A stretch of DNA of 64,000 nt from Flagellimonas oceani. Its GTDB lineage: Bacteria; Bacteroidota; Bacteroidia; Flavobacteriales; Flavobacteriaceae. Numbering within the stretch: position 1 is the first letter of the stretch; each line of letters begins with the position of its first letter. Both the position numbers and the translations under genes were made by a program. The notes under the pieces are model-generated. The model was not told where the DNA came from. It did not search any database and saw nothing but the letters and a program-made list of their open reading frames with translations. Shown here in pieces: positions 1 to 9,183 of this stretch. The stretch is from NCBI RefSeq assembly GCF_011068285.1, contig NZ_CP049616.1, positions 3,368,001 through 3,432,000 of the forward strand. Reading direction: 5' to 3'.

Positions 1-2018
1 ATGGCCAATGATGTGCTGTACACCAAAACCAACGATGCCACATCCAACTTAACGGGCAAATGGGGCTTTAAGCTATAGTACTTGTTCTCCATTTCGCACA
101 TGACCTGAAGCTGCCATAACCTCAAATTGCTCAAAAACAGTTGACTGAACTCCTTATCCTTGGTAATTGAGCTACCAATGTACATATTGTGCTCCACCCC
201 ATCGGTCTTGTAGCGTTCAAAATAGTGCGGGAACATTTCTTGTGCTTCTTCCTGCCTTTTATCGAGTAGCGCCGCAAGCTTCATATTGGCTTCCATTACA
301 CTATTATCGTAATTTCTACGGTGATCGTAGTAGCTTTCGGTGGCCTTATCTATTTTTTGATTGTATTGTTGGAGCAGCCCAGCGATTTCTTTATCTTCTT
401 TTTGAAGGTGGTTGAATACTGGGTCTACTTCTTCCTTCACAAAATCAAAAACAGCTTGCTCGGTATGGGTGTACAATGCTTCTTTTACCTCGCCCAAATA
501 ATTGTTCACCCTGAACATCAATTCTTCGTAAATAGGGAGTTTATATTTTTGAAAAGCGATATCCAGCACATCGTTGATCTCCGAGAGTTGGATCATTAAA
601 TCCCTTTGGATGGCTAGATTTCGCTCTTGGGCCGAATCCTTGATGTCAATTTGGCCATACAATGGGTAAACATTCTTGAAAACCACCTCCTTGAACACAG
701 GTTCGTTGCCCGCCAGTTCGTCTGCCATAAAACGCTTGGCCTCTTCTTGGAATTTCCAATACACGGATGGATGGACCGAGGTACACTCATGCTGGATCAC
801 GGCATCTATTAAATTTTCTTCTTCCTCTATGGTTCGCATCACAGCGGCGATAATGTATGGCATCACATCATCCAACTTATTGGCATTGACACTGTTGAGC
901 TCGTTCACCTTGCCCGAAACCAGCTCCAATACGCCCAAAAGGTTTCCGTTTACGGCAATCGGAGCCAAGATGGCACTTTTAATGCCCTGCTCCATCATGC
1001 TTTTATAGGGTTGGATCTCACCATTCGAACTTTTAAAATATTTCTCCACATTGGAAATGGCAAAATACTTGTTCTCCTTGAACAACTTGTCGTAGGTATA
1101 GTTACAGAAAATGGAATCACATTCCTCCAAATCCTTCCCATTAAGTATAAAGCTCTCCATGCCCTTGCCGTATATTTTGAAAAATCGGTTGGCATTGGAG
1201 TCATATCCGGAAAAACCTACCTTAATATCGTTAAGGTTAAAAAACGAGCGAAAGGTATCCTCAAAACTTTCCATAAAGGTCTCGTTGCCCCTTTGGGCAC
1301 GGCCGATCAAGGTCGATTTGATCTCTGACACGGAATGCTCTGCGGTCACATCGAACATATTGGAAATTACAAATCCTTTGGCGATAAAGCTGTTGGGCGG
1401 AATCTTCTCTTTCCAAATTTTTAAATTATAGAAATTGTCCAGCAACTCGTCCACATCATCCTGCGTGAGTTCCTTGGCCTTTTCGGTGGGAATGATCTCC
1501 ATAAAATCCGCATTGTACAGAATTCGGTACCTGCGCATCACTCCATTGGTATCGGGAATATCGTAAAAGAACGGGCGTTTAAAGTCTAAATTGTACCCAT
1601 AATAGAACATTAAAATTACGGTACACCTCATAATATACCCAAACTCCGTGGGTATGTTCGTGATTTCCAGATCAAAATCCTCGCCTGCGTCCCTCAAAAT
1701 CTTACGAAAACGTTCCGATGAGTTGAAGACCAGGCTTTCAAACGGTGTAGATGCCGTTTTGATCTCGTTCTTGGTCAAAATCGGAGCAAAAGAATCCTCC
1801 AAGATCACACTGATCACATCCTTGTATTTTTCCAACAAGGACAAATCGGTAAACCCATCCCTTAAAAAAGGGTAGGGAGCCTGTGTATCCAACACATATT
1901 TTGCCCTTGCGGCAATGTGTGGATGGGAACTGTTGAGCTGCTCATCGTAATGCTCCAACAATTTGTTGAAACTTACCAACTGAACGAGCGGGCTTTCCGA
2001 ATTGAGGTCGTGCTTCAT
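1..2018 (-). CDS. GAF-domain protein, C-terminus cut by window edge
   Basis: An open minus-strand frame runs from an ATG at 2018 to the window edge, giving 672 residues without a stop. I translated it by hand. It starts MKHDLNSESPLVQLVSF and is mostly soluble, with no signal peptide or membrane segment. Around residues 337-366 the stretch ending APIAVNGNLLGVLELVS is typical of the last strands of a GAF sensor domain. The rest is helical and acidic. I recognise it as a GAF-containing protein type common in Flavobacteriia, but its ligand and role are not known to me. It is divergent from the phosphoesterase at 2135 across a 116-base gap. No kinase, cyclase or DNA-binding domain is visible in the part present; the missing end could hold one. 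Confidence 0.8.
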   Translation of the reverse strand, partial: MKHDLNSESPLVQLVSFNKLLEHYDEQLNSSHPHIAARAKYVLDTQAPYPFLRDGFTDLSLLEKYKDVISVILEDSFAPILTKNEIKTASTPFESLVFNSSERFRKILRDAGEDFDLEITNIPTEFGYIMRCTVILMFYYGYNLDFKRPFFYDIPDTNGVMRRYRILYNADFMEIIPTEKAKELTQDDVDELLDNFYNLKIWKEKIPPNSFIAKGFVISNMFDVTAEHSVSEIKSTLIGRAQRGNETFMESFEDTFRSFFNLNDIKVGFSGYDSNANRFFKIYGKGMESFILNGKDLEECDSIFCNYTYDKLFKENKYFAISNVEKYFKSSNGEIQPYKSMMEQGIKSAILAPIAVNGNLLGVLELVSGKVNELNSVNANKLDDVMPYIIAAVMRTIEEEENLIDAVIQHECTSVHPSVYWKFQEEAKRFMADELAGNEPVFKEVVFKNVYPLYGQIDIKDSAQERNLAIQRDLMIQLSEINDVLDIAFQKYKLPIYEELMFRVNNYLGEVKEALYTHTEQAVFDFVKEEVDPVFNHLQKEDKEIAGLLQQYNQKIDKATESYYDHRRNYDNSVMEANMKLAALLDKRQEEAQEMFPHYFERYKTDGVEHNMYIGSSITKDKEFSQLFLSNLRLWQLQVMCEMENKYYSLKPHLPVKLDVASLVLVYSTSLA

Positions 2019-2134
2019 ACCCAGATTAGTCGTGGTTTGAACAGCAAATTTACAAAAAGTAGGAATGCATACCCATTAATGAATATCTTTATGGACAAAT
2101 CACCATTTTTTAGGATATTCAGTAAAAATATTTC

Positions 2135-3031
2135 ATGTCCTCCTCAACCCGATTAGACAGAGCCTACAACAATGCTAAATCCGTCCCATTTGATGATGAT
2201 TCCAAATTTATTTTTTTTAGTGATTGCCATCGCGGGGACAATAGTTTTGCCGATGATTTTGCCAACAATCGCAACATATATTTCCATGCACTAAACCATT
2301 ATTATCGCGAAGGTTTCCAATATATTGAGCTTGGCGATGGTGACGAACTTTGGGAAAACATTAGTTTTGAGTCCATTTTTGAGGCCCATAAAAATGTATA
2401 CCAACTTTTACGAAGGTTCCATTTGGAAAAGCGGTTGCACATGATTTGGGGCAACCACGATATGGTGTACCGCGACCCCGATTATGTAGATGAGCATCTT
2501 TCCCATTATTTTGAACCGATCGATGGTTCCGACAAGGAACTTTTTGAGGGAATCACCTATCACGAAGCCATTATTTTAAAGCATACGGAAACTGGGCAAG
2601 AGCTTTTTTGCACGCACGGCCACCAAGCGGATTGGTGGAACTATGTTTGTTGGCGCATAGGCAGGTTTTTGGTCCGGGTGTTATGGAAACCGCTCCAAGT
2701 CGTTGGTATTGCCGACCCGACAAGTCCAGCTAAAAATTACAAGGAACTTATCCGTATCGAGAAGCGCATCAAACGATGGATCCTAAAAAAAGATTTGCTC
2801 GTAACCTTGGCCGGGCATACGCACAGACCACGCTTTCCCGAACCGGGCCAGATCCCTTTTTTTAACGATGGTAGTTGTGTCCACCCCAGGAGTATCACCG
2901 GCATAGAGATTGAAAAAGGAAAAATATCCCTCATCAAATGGCACATTGACACCAAACCTGATGGTACGTTACAGATTGTTCGGGTTTTGCTGGAAGGTCC
3001 AGAAAAATTACAAGATTACATCTCGCCTTGA
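2135..3031 (+). CDS. Calcineurin-like metallophosphoesterase (LpxH-like fold)
   Basis: 298 residues with the full metallophosphoesterase signature: SDCHRGDN near residue 27 (D-x-H metal ligands), GDGDELWEN (GD motif), WGNHD (GNHD motif), THGHQAD and AGHTHRP (GHTH motif). These supply the two-metal site. The family includes the UDP-2,3-diacylglucosamine hydrolase LpxH, which acts in lipid A synthesis, but the GD-GDE variant and the length do not fix the substrate. No signal peptide, so it is probably cytoplasmic or peripheral. It starts at ATG 2135. Its stop overlaps the beginning of the next gene's frame, so the two are likely co-transcribed. Confidence 0.85.
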   Translation: MSSSTRLDRAYNNAKSVPFDDDSKFIFFSDCHRGDNSFADDFANNRNIYFHALNHYYREGFQYIELGDGDELWENISFESIFEAHKNVYQLLRRFHLEKRLHMIWGNHDMVYRDPDYVDEHLSHYFEPIDGSDKELFEGITYHEAIILKHTETGQELFCTHGHQADWWNYVCWRIGRFLVRVLWKPLQVVGIADPTSPAKNYKELIRIEKRIKRWILKKDLLVTLAGHTHRPRFPEPGQIPFFNDGSCVHPRSITGIEIEKGKISLIKWHIDTKPDGTLQIVRVLLEGPEKLQDYISP

Positions 3032-3033
3032 AA

Positions 3034-4197
3034 ATGGAAAGTCTTGAGGCCATATTTGATCAAATCCCCATAAGGCACGACCTTGCGTCCCACCTCATGC
3101 TATTGGGCATTGTTCAAGGTTTTTTCCTGGCCTTTGTCATTTTTTTGAGGGCAAAAAGGAAGTCAGCCATCAAGTTGTTCGGATGGTCCCTCTTGGTGCA
3201 GTGCTTGGTTTTTTTGGATGTGTACCTCTGCTATACGGGTTTGATGAAATACACCATCCAATTTAATGATTCCACTGAATTTTTGGTGCTCCTTATCACC
3301 CCGACGCTCTATTTTTTCTTGTACACCTTGCTGGAACGAAAGCCCATTACCCTAAAAAAACATTGGCCCCACTTTGTACTGCCCTTTCTGTACGCGATTT
3401 CGCAAATCAACTATTATTTAAGCCCTGTCCAAGTAAAACTTAATGCCTATTTGGGGGCCTACCATCGGAATTTGGGCTTTTTGGAGGTTCCTGGGGATAT
3501 GGACTATTCCTACCACTATATCAAAGATGAGTTCAGATGGTTGGTACTGCTCAGTTTTGCGTTCTATCTGATTTTGTCGCTTTTATTGGTGTTAAAAACA
3601 AGAAAACGGGGGTGGACATCACCAAAACACATCAAAGTGGACAAGTATATTTTTTCCAGAAACACCGTTATTTTCTTTTTTGTGTTGATGGTTTCCTTGT
3701 TCCTTATCTACTTGAATTATGATGATGATGGTGGAGATCATATCATCGGTATTATGCAAACCATTACCATCTTCATTACCTCGTTTTTTATACTCTCGGA
3801 ATCCCGTTTTTTTGAAAAATCTTGGATTGCGGATAAGTATGAGACCCTTGCCAACAACTCCACTCAATTTGAATCCATTGAAGGTTTTGTGATGGCATCC
3901 CAGTACTATTCCAACCAAGATATTAGCCTAAAGAAAGTAGCGGACGAACTGGGCACCAATGGCAATACCGTGTCCAAACTCATCAATTCCGAAACTGGAA
4001 CCAACTTCAACGATTACATCAATCAAAAACGAATTGCCTTGGCCCAAGAAAGGTTATTGGATGATGAATTCAAACAGCTTACCGTGGAAGCCGTGGGGCA
4101 GTCCGTAGGTTTCAAATCCAAGTCCGCTTTTTACAATGCCTTTAAAAAACATACCGGACAATCACCTTCCGCATTTATGAAGCAAAAAAGAGGCTAA
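3034..4197 (+). CDS. Membrane-anchored AraC-family regulator
   Basis: 387 residues. The N-terminal two thirds hold about seven hydrophobic segments (for example LMLLGIVQGFFLAFVIFL), and the C-terminal ~100 residues form an AraC-type double helix-turn-helix (SLKKVADELGTNGNTVSKLIN, then VGQSVGFKSKSAFYNAFKKHTGQSPSAF). This 7TM-AraC layout is frequent in Bacteroidota and suggests a membrane-tethered regulator that senses an envelope signal. I chose ATG 3034 over the in-frame TTG at 3028, which overlaps the previous stop. The close coupling to the phosphoesterase suggests co-transcription; the acyltransferase downstream at 4289 is a plausible target, by position only. Confidence 0.85.
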   Translation: MESLEAIFDQIPIRHDLASHLMLLGIVQGFFLAFVIFLRAKRKSAIKLFGWSLLVQCLVFLDVYLCYTGLMKYTIQFNDSTEFLVLLITPTLYFFLYTLLERKPITLKKHWPHFVLPFLYAISQINYYLSPVQVKLNAYLGAYHRNLGFLEVPGDMDYSYHYIKDEFRWLVLLSFAFYLILSLLLVLKTRKRGWTSPKHIKVDKYIFSRNTVIFFFVLMVSLFLIYLNYDDDGGDHIIGIMQTITIFITSFFILSESRFFEKSWIADKYETLANNSTQFESIEGFVMASQYYSNQDISLKKVADELGTNGNTVSKLINSETGTNFNDYINQKRIALAQERLLDDEFKQLTVEAVGQSVGFKSKSAFYNAFKKHTGQSPSAFMKQKRG

Positions 4198-4288
4198 TTT
4201 CTCCATAATTGCAATTCAGGACGTTTCCCAAACCAGAAAACACCTTCGATTGAACCACACTCTTCATCTTTGAAAAAAATTTAAAAGG

Positions 4289-5425
4289 ATGAAAACCACC
4301 ATCAGGCGTTACGATTTGGATTGGCTACGTGTAATTGTATTTGCGCTGCTGATTTTTTACCACGTGGGAATGTTTTTTGTGCCATGGGGCTGGCATATCA
4401 AAAACAATGAGATTTACGATTGGCTCCGCTGGCCGATGCTATTCCTGAACCAATGGCGCTTGCCCATACTTTTTGTGATATCGGGCATGGGGACCTATTA
4501 CGCCTTGGGCAAACGGAGCATGGGCAAATTTATGTGGGAACGTTTCCTTCGCTTGGGCATCCCTTTGGTTGCCGGTATGATATTGATCGTGCCCCCACAG
4601 GTATATTTTGAACGGATGGCGGAAGGGCAATTTTCGGGTTCGTACTGGGAATATTTTACCACGGTCGCTTTTGATGGTGTCTACCCCGAAGGAAATCTTA
4701 GTTGGCACCACCTTTGGTTCTTGCCTTACCTTTTGGTTTTTTCGTGGATTTTGGCGCCGCTATTTGTTTATTTGAGAAGGCATCAAACCCTTTTTATCGA
4801 ATGGGTGAAGCGTTTGACTCAAAAAACCTGGGGCATCTATGCATTTGTGATTCCACTCTACTTTGTGGAATCCCTGGTTGAACCTTTTTTTGATGTCACT
4901 CACGCTTTGGTGGACGATTGGTTCAATTTTACCTTTAGCATCATCCTTTTCTTCTATGGTTTTATTTTGATAGCCACGGGAGAGGTATTTTGGCAAACAG
5001 TTGCCAGAATGAAGCAAAAAGCACTTGCTTTGGGCATCCTCTGTTTTTCGGGACAATTGATTATTTGGCTATTTTTTGAAGATGGCTACGTAATTCATTT
5101 TACGGAAGCATTGTTGAAGGTCACGAATATTTGGTCTTGGATATTGGTGCTCTTTGCCTATGCCGCACAATACCTCAACAAACCCAGCAAAGAACTCGCC
5201 TATGCGAACAGGGCCGTTTACCCCTTCTATATTTTGCACCAGACGGTCACCGTTGCCATTGGCTATTATCTGATGGATTTGAACTGGAGCTTTGTGCCGA
5301 AAGCATTCATTTTGGTGGTAGGGACATTTGGGGTCAGTTGGTTGATCTATGACTTGATCATTCTTCGCATTCCGTTGTTGCATCCGCTCTTTGGACTTAA
5401 AAAGAAAAAGCCCGCTAAAACGTAG
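4289..5425 (+). CDS. Acyltransferase-3 family membrane protein
   Basis: 378 residues, about ten membrane segments. The start RRYDLDWLRVIVFALLIFYHVGMFF matches the N-terminus of the acyltransferase 3 / OPG-biosynthesis family (D-x-LR near the start, conserved His in the first membrane helix). A second conserved-looking feature is WHHLWFLPYLL around residue 140. Such proteins transfer acyl or succinyl groups to envelope glycans or lipids; the acceptor cannot be read from sequence. The last codons overlap a GC-rich hairpin (5410-5430) that serves the convergent gene. Confidence 0.82.
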   Translation: MKTTIRRYDLDWLRVIVFALLIFYHVGMFFVPWGWHIKNNEIYDWLRWPMLFLNQWRLPILFVISGMGTYYALGKRSMGKFMWERFLRLGIPLVAGMILIVPPQVYFERMAEGQFSGSYWEYFTTVAFDGVYPEGNLSWHHLWFLPYLLVFSWILAPLFVYLRRHQTLFIEWVKRLTQKTWGIYAFVIPLYFVESLVEPFFDVTHALVDDWFNFTFSIILFFYGFILIATGEVFWQTVARMKQKALALGILCFSGQLIIWLFFEDGYVIHFTEALLKVTNIWSWILVLFAYAAQYLNKPSKELAYANRAVYPFYILHQTVTVAIGYYLMDLNWSFVPKAFILVVGTFGVSWLIYDLIILRIPLLHPLFGLKKKKPAKT

Positions 5426-5430
5426 CGGGC
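5410..5430 (-). terminator. Rho-independent terminator overlapping the acyltransferase 3' end
   Basis: Perfect 7-bp stem GCCCGCT/AGCGGGC with a 7-base loop. Read on the minus strand it is followed by a T-rich run (complement of 5401-5409), so it terminates the outer-membrane gene at 5449-6105. It sits inside the end of the convergent acyltransferase frame, so both genes share the sequence. Confidence 0.75.
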
Positions 5431-5448
5431 CATTCCATTTCATACTTA

Positions 5449-6105
5449 TTAGAAGTAATAAGACAATCCTAAAAAAACATTGGACGAATCCAAACCAAAA
5501 TCAAAACCATTTGAGGTAGTTTCTGCTCCGTTGTTTTCGGACTTACTCGTAGAATATTGTAGAATGCCAAAGGAAGATTCCAAAGCCAATTTTTGGGAAA
5601 CGAAGAAGGTAATCCCCGGCCTAAATGCCACATAAAACTGATCCGCTTCAGAAGTGGACCTATTGGTTTCATCGGTAATGTTCTCGGACCAAGAACCGGT
5701 ATACCCAGCCTCACCCTGAGCATAGAACAACAAATTTTTTCCCCAACTATAATACTTTCGGACATAAGGTGCAAAAGTAAAGGCCTCCGTTTTACTTTCT
5801 GATTGATTGAAATTTGGTTGTTGATTCAAATCATTTTCAACTTTTGTTCGATTATAACCGGTCCTTAGGCCGACCATCCAATTTTCCGAGAAAGCATAGC
5901 CCACTCTAGGAAATAGTCCGACCGAAAACCTATCCGTTTCGATAGAAGATGCATCGCCTTGTGATTCGGAACTGTAACTATTCAGATTGGCATCAACTCC
6001 CAAATTCCAGGTCCCTTTGGGGATTGTTCGTTTGTCTTCATCTGAATTTTGGGCTTGAATTGTTGCAAAGCCCAGCAATAGGGCAAAAAATAATACTCTT
6101 TTCAT
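5449..6105 (-). CDS. Outer-membrane beta-barrel protein
   Basis: 218 residues with a clear signal peptide (MKRVLFFALLLGFATIQAQ, cleavage after AQA/Q). The mature part alternates hydrophobic and polar residues in short strands (VGLFPRVGYAF, WMVGLRTGYNRT, YAQGEAGYTG) and ends in LGLSYYF, with a terminal Phe as in many outer-membrane barrels. It resembles the small OmpW/OprF-type beta-barrel proteins abundant in Flavobacteriaceae; no specific ligand can be named. Single gene with its own terminator at 5410-5430. Confidence 0.8.
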   Translation of the reverse strand: MKRVLFFALLLGFATIQAQNSDEDKRTIPKGTWNLGVDANLNSYSSESQGDASSIETDRFSVGLFPRVGYAFSENWMVGLRTGYNRTKVENDLNQQPNFNQSESKTEAFTFAPYVRKYYSWGKNLLFYAQGEAGYTGSWSENITDETNRSTSEADQFYVAFRPGITFFVSQKLALESSFGILQYSTSKSENNGAETTSNGFDFGLDSSNVFLGLSYYF

Positions 6106-6283
6106 TTTAATTGGATTTTAAGGTTAAAGCTGAACAGTATCAAGTTTTATTCCCCGTTTTCCTAAAAATTATTATTTGGCAAGACTTTAACGAGTCGTTT
6201 ATTTTTATCGATTTAACGGCAATTTATAATGCTGATGGCAAGGTATTTGCTAAATTTATAATTGGATTTTTATCCGCGTTGCG

Positions 6284-6943
6284 ATGAAAAAGAAGATTTA
6301 CATTGTTTTGGGAGCAGTTTTGTTCAGCTTGCCAATGTTTGCACAGGGCGATTTGCCCACAACCCGACCATTGAAGATTGGCGACAACAACAAACTCGAT
6401 ATAAAAGCAAGCAACCAAGGCACATCACTTCGTATGCCTTCGGTACTCGACGAAAACCTTACCTCCAAAAACGAAAAGCCCGGCGTAAAAATGTTGCCGG
6501 ACAGGGAACTCCTGCAGGCCGGTCACGATATGGTGATAGACCCCAAAGTGATGGAAAAGCGTGAAAAAGGGGCCAACGAACACTTCGGAGATCAATATTT
6601 GGGCGATTTTAAGACCACTGCAAAATTTGTGGGCATTGTTGCGAGGGATCATGAGTATGTGGACGGTGACCGTATCAAAATTTATGTCAATGGAGAAGTA
6701 GCGGAATACAATTTGCTTCTTTCAGGTTCTTATAGAGGAATCAACCTAGATCTTGTTGAAGGTTTCAACCGAATTGAATTCGAAGCCCTCAACCAAGGTT
6801 CTTCCGGCCCAAATACTGCACAGGTTATAGTAACGGACGATAAAGGTGTCGTTATCCACAATAACCGCTGGAATTTATCCACAGGTTCCAAGGCCAGCCT
6901 CATTATTGTAAAAGAAGAGGATAGCAATGTCAAAAAAAAGTAA
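6284..6943 (+). CDS. Secreted protein of unknown function
   Basis: 219 residues with a signal peptide (KKIYIVLGAVLFSLPMFAQ, cut before GDLP). The first ~90 mature residues are polar and probably extended; the C-terminal ~110 residues (VGIVARDHEYVDGDRIKIYVNGEVAEY to SLIIVKEE) look like a compact beta-sandwich carrying the pattern D-x-DGDRI-x-IYVNG. I do not recognise a named domain. It is convergent with the penicillin-acylase gene, only 13 bases apart, and has a 178-base upstream gap. Likely periplasmic or surface exposed. Confidence 0.75.
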   Translation: MKKKIYIVLGAVLFSLPMFAQGDLPTTRPLKIGDNNKLDIKASNQGTSLRMPSVLDENLTSKNEKPGVKMLPDRELLQAGHDMVIDPKVMEKREKGANEHFGDQYLGDFKTTAKFVGIVARDHEYVDGDRIKIYVNGEVAEYNLLLSGSYRGINLDLVEGFNRIEFEALNQGSSGPNTAQVIVTDDKGVVIHNNRWNLSTGSKASLIIVKEEDSNVKKK

Positions 6944-6956
6944 CTAAGTTTCTCGT

Positions 6957-9131
6957 TTAGTATTTCTCACCTGGGGAATAGGTGGCTTTTGCACGTTTCA
7001 ACACATCATCCTTATAATACGCGGCATCCTTAAACTCCATATCGGCGTAGCGTTGGGCTTGATCATCAAAATGTGGTGAATCCGGATCGCCGCTCTGACC
7101 CCCTGCCAATATGGTTTTTGCCCTTACCTTATCACCGAATTCCACGGCTGCCACAAAACTGTTGCCCCGTGTACCATAGATTTTTTTGGTATTGTTGTCA
7201 TATCTAGCGCCATACGCGGCCAAAGCACCCCATGTTCCACTGGCAAAACCGATTGGGATACTGGGTTTGTCATCATCAAAAGGTTGACGGATATACCCGT
7301 TTAAACGCTGGTAGCGATTCACCTCGCCCCAAGGCATTTTCCAAGTACCGAAATCTTTTTGAAGCTTGGTCAACGTTTCTTGAAACATATCCAGTTTTTG
7401 TGCATCGGGCCAATCACTGCCCCAATATTGCACCCATTGCATGGAATACATCCCTTCGGGTCTTTCTGCTTTTGCATAACAAAGCGTACCATAATAGTGA
7501 GCCAAGGTCATGGCAATGGACTCTTTGGATGTTGTAAAATCCCATTCCCGTAGCACTTCAATCGACTCTTGCAGTTCTGGATACGCTTTTGTATTCTCGT
7601 TATAAGCCCTCACCAACCCGGGAATCAAGGCTTCAAAAGCAGGCAGATATGGGTCGTGTGCCATTTCAATCAATCCGTCCAACGTATAACCACTACGATC
7701 GGTCAACAACCCAATGGCGTGAATGCCCCTAAAATTTTCCTGATCTCTGGACATATAATTGGGGTAATCTTCACGCTTTGGGCTGAACTCCAAGGCCGAA
7801 GTATAGGGCGTGGAATTGCAATTTTGAATCCAACCATTCGCTGGATTCAGCACCAAAATATTTTCATCGACGGTATGTAGACCTTGCCAATCCGTTTTGG
7901 GATTGCTCCCATCCACTGGTTCGGTATAATCAAAAATGGTATCGCGTTTTGGCACAAAATTACCATGGAAATAGGCAATGTTCCCTTCGGCATCGGCATA
8001 AACGGTATTGTTGGACGAATTGGTCCGGATGTCCATCATTTTTCTAAAACCATCATAACCATCCTGTTTGGTACGGATGTAGGATTGCTCCAGTGCTTTT
8101 ACAGGTTCCCACATCATAGCCGAAGCAGTCCATTGGTCGTCCACTTGATGGGTAATGGGCCCGTGATGCGTTCGATACATCGGGAAGGTTTTCTGCTTCA
8201 TACTTTCCCCGTCCTTATATTTTAAGGTGACCGAACTGGAATCCACAGGGCGCAATTCCTCCCCGTACTGATAGAACAGTTTGCCATCATTTTTAACAAT
8301 GGTTTCCTTGAACTCATCCATCACATCGGTATAGGTAGAGGTATGCATCCAACCCGTTTTCTCGTTGAAGCCCTGATACACAAAAAACTGACCCCAAGTC
8401 ACCGCTCCATAGGCATTCAAACCTTCTTCGCTGACCACGTGCACTTCCCCCCTAAAATAAAATGAAGTGTGCGGATTGATCAGCAGCATCGCATTCCCGG
8501 ATTCCGTCAATTCCCCAGAAATGGCGATGCCATTGGAACCTTGCGGCTCGGCCATTTCTTCTTCTTTTTTGAGCTGAAGGGCCTCCATTTCGGGCAATTC
8601 CATACCGCTCTCATAAAAACTCTTGATTTTTCTTGTGGATATACGCTCAATATCCCCTCCAATGGAGCCTTCGCTAAAATACATGGGCATCCAAGGCTCG
8701 AAACGGGTCAATAATTTCGGCTTTACCTCCGGATGGGTGTGCAAGTAGTAATTGATTCCATCCGCAAAGGCATCACATAGTTCCTTTAACCACGCTGGAC
8801 TGTTTTCGTAATTGGCCTTGGCCTCTTCTTCCGTCATAAACAATTTGGCACGAAGGTCACTGTACAGCGCCTCTTCCCCTTCCACTTCGGCCAATCGCCC
8901 CGTGGCCCAAATATAATTTTGTTCAACCCTGTTAAAATCATCCTCGCATTGTGCATATAGCAGACCAAAAACGGCATCGGCATCTGTTTTTCCATAAATA
9001 TGTGGTACGCCAAAATCGTCTCGGATTATGGTAATATTTTCCGCTTGTGCCTCCCACTGTTCCACCTCGGTACGGGGTTTTTCAGCACAGGAAATGAACA
9101 GGAATAATACGGCAAGGATTGTAATTCTCAT
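6957..9131 (-). CDS. Penicillin acylase family N-terminal-nucleophile hydrolase, lipoprotein
   Basis: 724 residues. The N-terminus ITILAVLFLFISCAEK ends in a lipobox (ISC), so the protein is probably a lipoprotein. The order alpha-like segment (IRDDFGVPHIYG, then LLYAQCEDDFNR), spacer, then QGSNGIAISG at about residues 197-206 matches the family's self-cleaving precursor, with Ser199 as the predicted nucleophile exposed by autoproteolysis. NPHTSFY follows, as in acylases that cut N-acyl bonds of lactams, homoserine lactones or lipopeptides. The substrate is not predictable here; acyl-homoserine-lactone or lipopeptide cleavage are options. Stand-alone gene with a 52-base gap to the TPM gene upstream in the same direction. 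Confidence 0.88.
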   Translation of the reverse strand: MRITILAVLFLFISCAEKPRTEVEQWEAQAENITIIRDDFGVPHIYGKTDADAVFGLLYAQCEDDFNRVEQNYIWATGRLAEVEGEEALYSDLRAKLFMTEEEAKANYENSPAWLKELCDAFADGINYYLHTHPEVKPKLLTRFEPWMPMYFSEGSIGGDIERISTRKIKSFYESGMELPEMEALQLKKEEEMAEPQGSNGIAISGELTESGNAMLLINPHTSFYFRGEVHVVSEEGLNAYGAVTWGQFFVYQGFNEKTGWMHTSTYTDVMDEFKETIVKNDGKLFYQYGEELRPVDSSSVTLKYKDGESMKQKTFPMYRTHHGPITHQVDDQWTASAMMWEPVKALEQSYIRTKQDGYDGFRKMMDIRTNSSNNTVYADAEGNIAYFHGNFVPKRDTIFDYTEPVDGSNPKTDWQGLHTVDENILVLNPANGWIQNCNSTPYTSALEFSPKREDYPNYMSRDQENFRGIHAIGLLTDRSGYTLDGLIEMAHDPYLPAFEALIPGLVRAYNENTKAYPELQESIEVLREWDFTTSKESIAMTLAHYYGTLCYAKAERPEGMYSMQWVQYWGSDWPDAQKLDMFQETLTKLQKDFGTWKMPWGEVNRYQRLNGYIRQPFDDDKPSIPIGFASGTWGALAAYGARYDNNTKKIYGTRGNSFVAAVEFGDKVRAKTILAGGQSGDPDSPHFDDQAQRYADMEFKDAAYYKDDVLKRAKATYSPGEKY

Positions 9132-9183
9132 TTAGGGAATCGGTTTAGTTAGTTTTTGTGAAAATACGGGAAATCGGGAACAA

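Noticed and set aside
1..2018. Short plus-strand frames at the left edge
   Set aside because: They are antisense to the open minus-strand GAF-protein frame, which encodes a coherent protein.
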